A stretch of 8,672 nt of DNA from Thermoproteota archaeon. GTDB lineage: Archaea > Thermoproteota > Methanomethylicia > Nezhaarchaeales > WYZ-LMO8. The stretch covers positions 1 through 8,672 of the forward strand of contig JAAOZJ010000133.1 of NCBI GenBank assembly GCA_011605835.1. Reading direction: 5' to 3'. Shown here piece by piece: positions 1-5,233 of this stretch. Under the pieces are notes generated by a model, which saw only the letters and a program-made list of their open reading frames with translations, ran no database searches and was not told the DNA's origin. The first letter of the stretch is position 1. Each line of letters starts with the position of its first letter. A program made the translations under genes and the position numbers.

Positions 1-208
1 CGTCAGGCCTACGAGCCTTCAGGGACCTGACGACCTCCTCCAAGTCGTCCCTCAGCGGGAAGAGCTCGCAGCGGAAGCCAAGCTTGATGACGGCGTCCTC
101 GACAGCTCTTACCTGGTCCAGCACGTCGGCTTCGGCCAAGTAGTCTACATCCCTCCCCCTCTTGGGGCCAACGGGGACGTTGAACAGGATGCCGACTTTG
201 ATGGTCAA
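1..208 (-). CDS. D-Ala-D-Ala-ligase-like ATP-grasp protein, N-terminal part (cut by window edge)
   Basis: The minus strand is open from a TTG at 208 to the window edge, giving about 69 residues; the rest lies to the left. It begins with KVGILFNVPVGPKRGRDVDY and continues with an AEADVLDQVRAVEDAV segment. A beta strand, then a glycine/proline loop, then 'Y-AEA-VLD-V-AVE-AL' is the usual N-terminal (pre-ATP-grasp) layout of D-alanine--D-alanine ligase-like enzymes, which join carboxylates to amines using ATP. Archaea generally lack murein, so such archaeal proteins probably ligate another substrate; that is inference. The catalytic ATP-grasp domain is not in the window. TTG is chosen because GAGG lies about 5 nt upstream and a TATA-like box at 250-256 predicts transcription starting near 226, downstream of the alternative GTG at 233-235. 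It is transcribed divergently from the gene at 334. Confidence 0.6.
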   Translation of the reverse strand, partial: MTIKVGILFNVPVGPKRGRDVDYLAEADVLDQVRAVEDAVIKLGFRCELFPLRDDLEEVVRSLKARRPD

Positions 209-249
209 GGCCTCGCGCCTCGCTCGAAGCCCCACCTACGCCGCGTTGC

Positions 250-256
250 TTTTAAA
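250..256 (-). promoter_or_regulatory. TATA-like box for the ATP-grasp gene
   Basis: The minus strand reads TTTAAAA here. Its centre is about 27 nt upstream of a predicted start near 226, leaving an approximately 18-nt leader to the TTG at 208, the same geometry as other genes in the window. Confidence 0.5.
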
Positions 257-280
257 CTGAGCTTATGAGAAGCCGCGAAA

Positions 281-289
281 AAGTTTAAG
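281..289 (+). promoter_or_regulatory. TATA-like box for the YkgJ-type gene
   Basis: The plus strand reads AAGTTTAAG, preceded by an A-run. A start about 27 nt downstream (near 312) would leave an approximately 20-nt leader to the GTG at 334. It lies back to back with the box at 250-256, forming a compact divergent promoter. Confidence 0.5.
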
Positions 290-333
290 GGCGATATCAC
301 TTCGCTCTACTCGTCTTCAACGGCCTCGAGGAG

Positions 334-987
334 GTGCCGAGCATATCCAATTTGAGGTTCGCCACCCATGACGTCTGCCTGCGTTGCGCGTCGTTGGGCT
401 TGGGTTGCTGTAGCCGCTGCCGCCCCTTCGTCTTGCTCGAGGACCTTAGGACTATGTTAAGGACTCGTTCGGAGGGCGAGGTGCTGGATGTCGTGGAGGT
501 CGGCGAGGTCCCAGCCATGTACCTCCACCACCTCTCGGACCCTGATATGGCCCAGATATACTACCCTTGGGGCGGAAGGCACTACCGCCTCCAGACGAAG
601 TTCGTGAACGGCTCGTGCGTGGCCCTAGTACCCGGTAAGGGCTGCACCCTCGGAGAGAGTAGACCCCTGATCTGCAGGGTGTGGCCGTTCTGGTGGAGGA
701 GTGGCTCGGACCCATCGACTGGCGACTTTCAATTGGAGGTAGACGGGGACTGCACCTTGGTGACTCATTGGAACATGACCGTGGACGAGGTGCTGAAGGA
801 GCTGGGCTTGTCCGAGAGCTCCGTGAAGAGGGAGCTCTCGGCCCTGTACGAAGCCCTTAGAGAGCACGGCATGGCACTGGCGAGGGCGCGCGCCGTGAAC
901 ATCCCCCCTCGACAGCTCTTGAACTGGATGTTGCGTGAGGCTCAGCTCAAACGTCACGCCCCCCATGTGACCATATGGAGGGGGTAA
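334..987 (+). CDS. YkgJ/UPF0153-type cysteine-cluster protein
   Basis: This 217-residue soluble protein has two cysteine groups. The first is C15, C18, C25, C26 and C29 in the N-terminal 30 residues. The second is C95, C104 and C114, followed by C140. The segment around 103-119 (GC-LGESRPLICRVWPF) matches the 'C-x-x-RP-x-x-CR-x-x-P' signature of the YkgJ/UPF0153 family, proposed to bind zinc or an iron-sulfur cluster; no precise reaction is established. The remaining ~75 residues are helical and basic without a motif I recognise. The start is uncertain: GAGGAGGTG at 328-336 is a strong ribosome-binding match, but it overlaps the GTG start itself. The in-frame TTG at 352 lies about 15 nt beyond it, too far for a normal spacing. 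It ends 31 bp before the end of the convergent gene at 1019. Family assignment is fairly secure; function is unknown. Confidence 0.8.
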   Translation: MPSISNLRFATHDVCLRCASLGLGCCSRCRPFVLLEDLRTMLRTRSEGEVLDVVEVGEVPAMYLHHLSDPDMAQIYYPWGGRHYRLQTKFVNGSCVALVPGKGCTLGESRPLICRVWPFWWRSGSDPSTGDFQLEVDGDCTLVTHWNMTVDEVLKELGLSESSVKRELSALYEALREHGMALARARAVNIPPRQLLNWMLREAQLKRHAPHVTIWRG

Positions 988-1018
988 TCACATAACTCGT
1001 CGTGCCAAAACTCCACGC

Positions 1019-1348
1019 TCAAACGGATAATCGCATGGACTTAAGCTCTCGAATCGCCTCCGTGAGGTCTTCGAGGTGCGAGCTCCTCCTCTCGAGACCG
1101 CGTCCTAGGGCTATCAACACCCCTCCTATGACGTCCGAGAAGCCTATGGGCTCGGGGAACACCAAGCATGCCACTCCAAGCTTCACGAGCAGGCCGCCTT
1201 TGCTGTACTTCTTCATTAAGAGAGCTCTGACCCTCCTCGAGTCCTCGGCAACGCTCACTACGCCACGCAATGCTTCGGCCCGCGCCTCTACGAGTTCTTT
1301 GAGGCCTTTGTAGACCTCGCTCAAGACCTTACGCTCTCCCTCGCTCAC
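1019..1348 (-). CDS. Conserved-looking 109-residue protein of unknown function, one hydrophobic segment
   Basis: The frame is open further upstream to an ATG-type codon at 1504, but I place the start at GTG 1346-1348. AGAGGGGAGA lies just upstream of it. The longer start would sit inside the predicted TATA box at 1505-1512, before the transcript begins, and would overlap the membrane-peptide gene at 1372-1461 in another frame. From the GTG the protein has an acidic/basic helical N-terminal half (about residues 1-50). Then comes a hydrophobic stretch around KLGVACLVFPEPIGFSDVIG and GVLIALG, and a charged helical C-terminus. A 'hydrophobic-FPEP-SD-G' core of this kind recalls small crenarchaeal proteins of unknown function, from memory only. 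The stop of the membrane peptide is 23 nt upstream, so both are probably co-transcribed and may act together. No enzymatic motif is visible. Confidence 0.65.
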   Translation of the reverse strand: MSEGERKVLSEVYKGLKELVEARAEALRGVVSVAEDSRRVRALLMKKYSKGGLLVKLGVACLVFPEPIGFSDVIGGVLIALGRGLERRSSHLEDLTEAIRELKSMRLSV

Positions 1349-1371
1349 GCTCTCCCCTCTTAAGGAAGGCC

Positions 1372-1461
1372 TCAGGGCTTCTTGAGCGAGGACAAAAAGC
1401 CGGCTATCAAGAAGATCATCAGCAAAAAGAGTAGGAAGAGCTCCTCGAAGCTCACAGCCAT
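1372..1461 (-). CDS. 29-residue single-span membrane peptide
   Basis: A short frame runs from ATG 1459-1461 to TGA 1372-1374. It encodes MAVSFEEL, then an almost unbroken hydrophobic run of about 17 residues (FLLFLLMIFLIAGF), then a basic tail SSLKKP. This is the layout of a single transmembrane helix with a positively charged end that would stay in the cytoplasm. Support for reality is threefold: GAGGAAGGG directly upstream of the ATG, a TATA-like box (1505-1512) about 27 nt before a predicted start near 1482 that leaves a 21-nt leader, and a second gene following 23 nt after the stop. No known family is recognised. It may anchor, or partner with, the 109-residue protein encoded next. Confidence 0.55.
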   Translation of the reverse strand: MAVSFEELFLLFLLMIFLIAGFLSSLKKP

Positions 1462-1504
1462 CCCTTCCTCGCTTTGTCCTGATGTACAGGGCGTCACAGC
1501 ACAC

Positions 1505-1512
1505 CCTTAAAG
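1505..1512 (-). promoter_or_regulatory. TATA-like box for the membrane peptide / unknown protein pair
   Basis: The minus strand reads CTTTAAGG here, centred about 27 nt before a predicted start near 1482. Its position supports the start at 1461 and argues against translation from 1504. Confidence 0.45.
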
Positions 1513-1735
1513 ATGGGTATTACGACCTTTCGATTCCAAGACAATCCTCCGCTCTCTCCTGAATAACGTGTGAGGAATTGCCGTTTGTCTCTAAATGCTC
1601 ATTCTCATCAGTTCATGTTTACTCGTTGCATCTAGGGACTTCCACCTTCGCTACTCCCTCATAAGTAGCAGTGCTACCTCTAGAGCGGGGTCAACGGGGC
1701 ATCGAGGCGAACGGCACGCACCCATTGAGAGTTGC

Positions 1736-1765
1736 CTGATTTATCGGGACATCGTCCCTCATCAG
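1736..1765. repeat. Nested hairpin (CTGAT..GGGAC atc GTCCC..ATCAG)
   Basis: The inner arms GGGAC (1746-1750) and GTCCC (1754-1758) pair perfectly around a 3-nt loop. The outer arms CTGAT (1736-1740) and ATCAG (1761-1765) also pair perfectly, separated from the inner stem by an uneven 5-nt/2-nt internal loop. It immediately overlaps the end of the short frame that stops at 1737-1739. It is not followed by a T-run, so it is not a simple terminator. A structured RNA or a transposon-end hairpin are both possible. Confidence 0.4.
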
Positions 1766-1783
1766 CGCTAGCGACAATAAACA

Positions 1784-1808
1784 GAGTTAGAGCTTGTAAA
1801 CCTAACTC
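1784..1808. repeat. Inverted repeat GAGTTAG / CTAACTC
   Basis: Perfect 7-bp arms at 1784-1790 and 1802-1808 surround an 11-nt loop. It is the second hairpin in a row after 1736-1765, which makes a structured element here somewhat more likely than either would alone. Confidence 0.35.
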
Positions 1809-2050
1809 CTAAAACATTAACTACGAAGCAACCCCTCAGTCTCTGGATCTACGTAATCCCAAGCCCCTTAATCCACTCTGAGAGGCCCGTGGCGTTGTCC
1901 TCGACTCGCGCCCCACGACGTACGATGTGGATGCTAGCGAGCCGCAGCGAAGTGCAATCTCCACTAGACTGTCTACGATTTGGTTAAAGCTATGCGAAGA
2001 CGTCGTTAGTGGAGAAAACGCGCTGACAATCATCAACTAGTAAGCTTTGT

Positions 2051-2098
2051 GAAGTAGATGTGAGAAACGCGTGCTTGTAATCGTTTAGCATCTACTTC
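2051..2098. repeat. Perfect 10-bp inverted repeat with 28-nt spacer
   Basis: GAAGTAGATG (2051-2060) is exactly complementary to CATCTACTTC (2089-2098), with a T-G wobble possible at each end. It lies between the short frame ending at 2040 and the 3' end of the MFS gene. It could be a stem-loop RNA or paired protein-binding sites. Confidence 0.45.
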
Positions 2099-2134
2099 GA
2101 TAAACCGTAAACCGTTTAGAACCGCAACGACTTA

Positions 2135-2165
2135 TGGTCTTTTTACGATCTTCGACCGTAGACCA
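2135..2165. repeat. Hairpin just downstream of the MFS permease stop
   Basis: TGGTCT (2135-2140) pairs with AGACCA (2160-2165). ACG (2145-2147) can pair with CGT (2157-2159) to extend the stem across a 4-nt bulge. It starts about 18 nt beyond the stop of the minus-strand gene at 2184 and may mark the 3' end of that transcript. The minus strand lacks a T-run after it. Confidence 0.3.
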
Positions 2166-2183
2166 AGCGCCATCGCCTTTACG

Positions 2184-3377
2184 CTAATCTTTTTTGAGCC
2201 GTCCGAGTACGACATAGGTCGTCAAAAAGGTCAGGCCGCAGATCAAGAACATGTTGACAAAGCCAGCCTTCTCGGCCACGAGGGGTCCTAGAAGGGCGCC
2301 GCAGGCGCTACTCAAGTTCACTAGTGCGGCGAAGAGCCCCGACTTGCCCTCTGGGACGAGCTCCATCGAGAGGATCAGTGAACACACGAAGAACACGGCG
2401 TAGGTAAATCCCATCAATACGAGGATTATGGTCATCGCGATGACATCAAGTGACGATGTAGTTATGGCCAGAGCCAGCGCAATCGCCAAGATGCTCCTGC
2501 AAAGCGCTGAGCCTCTCACGGCTCGTCCCTCGATTTGATCGACCGAGCCTCTCACTATGAGAAGGTACCCGAGCAAGCTACCGAAGGTGTTAAGGACGTA
2601 GAGGACGAATATCGTGCTTTGGGAGAGACCCAGCGCTTGAGAGAGGAAGACCGGGAGGGGGGTGAAGAACATGCTACCCGCCAAGAGGAACAAGACCATG
2701 CCGAGACAGAGAACCCTCAACTCACTCATAGCCGAGCCCACCTCGACCCTCCCTCCGTTAAACGCCCTCTCAAAGACCCTCAACCACGTGCACGCCCTCT
2801 CAAGAGACCTCTCGATCGCTAGCAACTTCCTCTCGATAACTAAGGCGGGGTCGTTGACGAACACGAGGGCGCATAAGAATGCCGCTACGTGCAGGCCGCT
2901 ACACAGCATCAAAGTTTGGGGAGGGCCCAAGTTGTACTGTGATGCGAAGAAGCCGAGCACTAGGCCGAGCATCCAGCCAGTGTCCGCGAAAAGGCGTTGC
3001 ACTGCGAAGCCCCTCCCCCACGCCTCGCGGGGGTACGCCTCGGCCAGGAGGGCGTTCTTGGGGGACTCATGTGCGGAGTGCAAGACGCCCGCCAAGGCAT
3101 AGAGGGCTATCAGTAACTTCATGTCCCTCACGAACGAGATGGCGTAGAGTACCACGGCCAAGGAGATGAAGGAGAATGCTATGAAGGGCTTGTAGCGCCT
3201 AACCCTGTCGCTCACGCGGCCCCAGAAGAGGTCGGCTGGCACCGACGCCAGTATGGAGAGCGAGGTGAGGAGGCCCACGTCGAGCAGGGAGCCGCCTATG
3301 GACAGCACGTAGAGGGGCAGGAAGACCGACAATAGCCCGAACGCCATGTCGTGGAGCGCGAAGCTTAGCCACCACAC
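2184..3377 (-). CDS. Major facilitator superfamily (MFS) permease, 12 membrane spans
   Basis: The 397 residues form about twelve membrane spans in two bundles, roughly 6-175 and 221-391. They are joined by a charged cytoplasmic linker (about 176-220, ERKLLAIERSLERACTWLR). MFS motif A is present between spans 2 and 3 as GRVSDRVRRYKPF (G53, D57, R58, R60, R61). Such permeases are secondary transporters driven by an ion gradient or uniport; the substrate cannot be read from the sequence. The annotated GTG start is the only usual start codon in this frame, but it has no ribosome site and sits inside what should be the approach to span 1. The frame reads sensibly upstream (LAKLTYLLTARAL) without a start, while an ATG at 3445-3447 lies one base out of frame. 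The true protein is probably about 420 residues, broken by a one-base slip at 3416-3421. Whether that is a real mutation or a sequence error is open. Confidence 0.85.
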   Translation of the reverse strand: MWWLSFALHDMAFGLLSVFLPLYVLSIGGSLLDVGLLTSLSILASVPADLFWGRVSDRVRRYKPFIAFSFISLAVVLYAISFVRDMKLLIALYALAGVLHSAHESPKNALLAEAYPREAWGRGFAVQRLFADTGWMLGLVLGFFASQYNLGPPQTLMLCSGLHVAAFLCALVFVNDPALVIERKLLAIERSLERACTWLRVFERAFNGGRVEVGSAMSELRVLCLGMVLFLLAGSMFFTPLPVFLSQALGLSQSTIFVLYVLNTFGSLLGYLLIVRGSVDQIEGRAVRGSALCRSILAIALALAITTSSLDVIAMTIILVLMGFTYAVFFVCSLILSMELVPEGKSGLFAALVNLSSACGALLGPLVAEKAGFVNMFLICGLTFLTTYVVLGRLKKD

Positions 3378-3447
3378 AAGGGCTCGCGCGGTGAGGAGGT
3401 AGGTTAACTTTGCAAGGGGGGCGACGAAGTAGGTGCGTAATACCCAT
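3378..3447 (-). other. Displaced N-terminus of the MFS permease (one-base frameshift)
   Basis: From ATG 3445-3447 the minus strand reads MGITHLLRRP, then meets a run of six C (plus-strand G 3416-3421). Dropping one C gives MGITHLLRRPLAKLTYLLTA followed in frame by the permease body, restoring a normal short cytoplasmic tail before span 1. The 70 nt between the ATG and GTG 3377 equals 23 codons plus one base. A good TATA box at 3501-3508 fits the ATG better than the GTG. Confidence 0.6.
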
Positions 3448-3500
3448 GCGCTAGAGCATTGTCAGCAGGCGAGCGAGGGGCTTTGAAGTCGATTCACAGA

Positions 3501-3508
3501 TTTTAAAG
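3501..3508 (-). promoter_or_regulatory. TATA-like box for the MFS permease
   Basis: The minus strand reads CTTTAAAA. A start about 27 nt on (near 3477) leaves a 30-nt leader to ATG 3447, but about 100 nt to GTG 3377. This supports the upstream ATG as the original start. Confidence 0.5.
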
Positions 3509-3599
3509 CGCCTCATTACAACTTTGCACGCCAGGTGTCACCATGCAACGTCCCTGTTAAGTGTCGAAGCCCGCGCGTTGACAGCGTCGAAGAGGCCAA

Positions 3600-3619
3600 G
3601 GATTTTTGCTTAAAAATCC
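3600..3619 (-). terminator. Perfect 8-bp hairpin with T/A tracts, probable terminator of the half-MFS gene
   Basis: GGATTTTT (3600-3607) and AAAAATCC (3612-3619) are perfect inverted arms around a 4-nt loop, about 40 nt past the stop at 3658. On the minus strand the first arm contains a TTTTT tract, the usual archaeal termination signal. It also lies about 150 bp upstream of the next gene's start, so an operator role is an alternative. Confidence 0.45.
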
Positions 3620-3657
3620 CCGTCAATTCACGAACATGGATTGCATCGTTGAAATTC

Positions 3658-4266
3658 TCATAGCACTTGCGACGCGAGCGTCGCCCTCTTGATCTCTCTA
3701 TAGAGGGCGAGCGAGGTGAGGGAGCTGACCATGATTGCGCCCCCGGTGATCGCGAAGACCGCCTCGAAGCCTAGCTCGTCGACCAGCGCCCCGCCTACGG
3801 ATGCCGCGAACGCCTGTCCCAAGCTCGTCGAGACAGCATAGAGTCCCCACTCGAAGGACTCGCGCCCCTTGTCTATGTAGCGAGTGAAGAGGCTCATGAT
3901 CGGCGAGTAGCGAAGGGCGGTCCCGATGCCGTTCAACGCTTGGAGAGCGTAGACGTGCCACGGACGCGAGGCCACGACGTAAAGCAAGAAGCTTGTGCCA
4001 ACCACCAAGGTGCCGACAACCGAGAGGGCCACTCTCTCCTTCTCGCTCAGCTTTTTATCGACGTAGTAAGCTGAGGTCAGCCTAGCTATGGAGAAGGAGA
4101 CCATGTAGATGGACGTGGCAAAGCCGACTACAGCAGCGCTCCCCCCGACTATGTTGTTGACCACGAATATCGCGAAAACTGGAGCTATTAACGCGCCCGC
4201 GGCCACTATGCTCGTGTCGAAGGCTATCAAGCACTTCACGACGTTATTGGGCTTCACGGCCTGCAC
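3658..4266 (-). CDS. Half-size MFS-type membrane protein, six spans
   Basis: The 202 residues carry about six hydrophobic spans (roughly 11-36, 42-62, 79-99, 104-122, 138-158 and 165-187). A shortened MFS motif A lies between spans 2 and 3 (SAYYVDKKLSEKER, with D70, K71, K72). This equals one MFS bundle where the family normally has two. The gene shows no sign of being cut: it has its own promoter box, a clean stop, and no MFS-like frame in the 200 bp on either side. A working transporter would need to pair with itself or another protein, perhaps the full-length permease next door; that is inference. The start is GTG 4264-4266, or possibly GTG 4255-4257, which has GGGGTG at better spacing. 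Substrate unknown. Confidence 0.75.
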   Translation of the reverse strand: MQAVKPNNVVKCLIAFDTSIVAAGALIAPVFAIFVVNNIVGGSAAVVGFATSIYMVSFSIARLTSAYYVDKKLSEKERVALSVVGTLVVGTSFLLYVVASRPWHVYALQALNGIGTALRYSPIMSLFTRYIDKGRESFEWGLYAVSTSLGQAFAASVGGALVDELGFEAVFAITGGAIMVSSLTSLALYREIKRATLASQVL

Positions 4267-4310
4267 CCCTGAGCGAAGAAAGTTCTTGCCCTTTGCTCAA
4301 CTCAAAACTT

Positions 4311-4318
4311 CTTAAACC
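4311..4318 (-). promoter_or_regulatory. TATA-like box for the half-MFS gene
   Basis: The minus strand reads GGTTTAAG, about 27 nt before a predicted start near 4287, leaving 21 nt to GTG 4266 or 30 nt to GTG 4257. Confidence 0.45.
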
Positions 4319-4409
4319 TTCCTTCAAGCGGTATCGCCAACGATGACATGCATTGCGCGCAGACATGACCGAGTGATACCGACTCCTTCGCTGTGGACAA
4401 CGGCTTATC

Positions 4410-4467
4410 AGGCAAAGTCTGTGCTCAGTACACGAGAGAGGGATGAGTAACGGAGAGACCTTTGCCT
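4410..4467. repeat. Inverted repeat AGGCAAAG / CTTTGCCT
   Basis: Perfect 8-bp arms at 4410-4417 and 4460-4467 are 42 nt apart, in the gap downstream of the DedA gene. An 8-bp match at this distance could be chance. No T-run follows on either strand. Confidence 0.2.
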
Positions 4468-4488
4468 ACAAAGTTTGCGGAAGGAAGC

Positions 4489-5100
4489 TCACGGCGTTAG
4501 CCCACCGTGATCATGGCGTCCATCCAAGATAGCTCGCCACCTCCTTTTAATACTCTGTACAACGCGGTTCACGTCGACCTTCAGTAATATTATCGTAATA
4601 ACTATCGTCATGACTATCGAGGCTATGGTCATGGCTTCTCGGCCTATCAACGGCTCGAAGCGCTCCTTCAGTGCGCCCCCTACATACGCCCCCGGTATCG
4701 TTATCGAAAGCTTCCCCAAGAAGTAGGCCAAGTAGAACTTCGCTGGGCTGTACCTCAGGAGCCCGAGGGGTATCACCACCGGTTCGTCGGGTATCGGCGT
4801 GGCCGCCGCGACGTAGAGGGCGACGAAGGCCCAGCGCCCGACCCTTCGCATCACCTCGTCTAGGAACTCCCTTCGCCTCTCGCTCACGAACCTCCTAGCG
4901 AAAAAGGCGACCACGTAGTGTAGCGACTTCGCTGAGGCCGAGCCCAGCGCGACAAGGAGCCCCACAGTCCATGGGTCGGCGTTGACGAGTAGTGCAACAT
5001 TAGCGGCTATTAAGAGGTTCGAAGGGCCAGCGAAGGGAATGAGGTTTAAGACGAAGGAGGTCAGAAGGACGCCGAGGAGCTCGTAGAGAGATACCATCAC
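4489..5100 (-). CDS. DedA / VTT-domain (SNARE-associated) membrane protein
   Basis: This 203-residue integral membrane protein has hydrophobic segments at about 8-40, 44-66, 89-116, 122-145 and 156-172. The core AAATPIPDEPVVIPLGLLRY (98-117), followed by F122 and GK at 129-130, is the signature of the DedA/TVP38-TMEM64/VMP1 (VTT) family. Members form re-entrant helices with a Pro-x-Pro-acidic loop and are linked to lipid scrambling/flippase activity and to membrane-potential homeostasis. The specific archaeal substrate is not known. The C-terminal 30 residues are basic and cytoplasmic, ending in a His-rich DGRHDHGG. The start may be GTG 5098-5100 or the adjacent ATG 5095-5097, which has GGGG at better spacing. 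It lies 133 bp downstream of the MgtA-like ATPase on the same strand with its own weak promoter box. Confidence 0.85.
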   Translation of the reverse strand: MMVSLYELLGVLLTSFVLNLIPFAGPSNLLIAANVALLVNADPWTVGLLVALGSASAKSLHYVVAFFARRFVSERRREFLDEVMRRVGRWAFVALYVAAATPIPDEPVVIPLGLLRYSPAKFYLAYFLGKLSITIPGAYVGGALKERFEPLIGREAMTIASIVMTIVITIILLKVDVNRVVQSIKRRWRAILDGRHDHGGLTP

Positions 5101-5140
5101 CGAACCCCACGACTCTCATTGAATCAAGATACCTAGGCCT

Positions 5141-5148
5141 TATCATTT
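5141..5148 (-). promoter_or_regulatory. Weak TATA-like box for the DedA gene
   Basis: The minus strand reads AAATGATA, at the position (about 47 nt before ATG 5097) where the other genes here carry their boxes. The match is poor, so read-through from mgtA remains possible. Confidence 0.3.
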
Positions 5149-5204
5149 GGGAGAGCGCGGACACGAAAGCTCATCTTAATTCACTAGTAGAGATACACCT
5201 TTTG

Positions 5205-5216
5205 TTTATCGATAAA
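5205..5216. repeat. 12-bp perfect palindrome TTTATCGATAAA
   Basis: This self-complementary 12-mer lies in an AT-rich patch about 18 nt past the mgtA stop and 105 nt before the DedA start. It could be a regulator binding site. Being AT-rich, it may also be chance. Confidence 0.3.
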
Positions 5217-5233
5217 TTTTGTTAAGGCTAGAC

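Larger units (their letters stand above)
1513..2183. other. Gene-poor 670-bp stretch with inverted repeats and broken frames
   Basis: No convincing gene is seen. Short plus-strand frames compete. One runs from ATG 1595 to TAG 1771 (58 codons). A second, interrupted by TAA at 1662, runs to TGA 1737-1739 and ends in PLERGQRGIEANGTHPLRVA. A third, 1882-2040, is 52 codons long with no start other than an internal GTG at 1927. A minus-strand frame at 1836-2036 is antisense to the last. None has a ribosome site or a recognised domain. Several dyads occur (1665-1677, 1736-1765, 1784-1808, 2051-2098, 2135-2165). The stretch could be a decayed mobile element or gene, or an unannotated RNA locus. Confidence 0.5.

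Noticed and set aside
1349..1504. N-terminal extension of the unknown protein to a start at 1504 (MCCDALYIRTKRGRDG...)
   Set aside because: It would begin within the predicted TATA box, lacks a ribosome site, and overlaps the better supported membrane-peptide frame. The sequence before GTG 1348 also has an unnatural composition.
1836..2036. Minus-strand 66-codon frame
   Set aside because: Serine/arginine-rich, no ribosome site or promoter box, no recognised motif, and antisense to an equally open plus-strand frame.
1501..2183. tRNA or C/D-box small RNA gene in the gene-poor stretch
   Set aside because: No T-arm GGTTCGAATCC-like motif or cloverleaf was found. TGATGA-like and CTGA boxes occur on opposite strands or at the wrong spacing.
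3451..3459. Minimal ATG-CTC-TAG frame upstream of the MFS ATG
   Set aside because: A two-codon frame is expected by chance and has no ribosome site.
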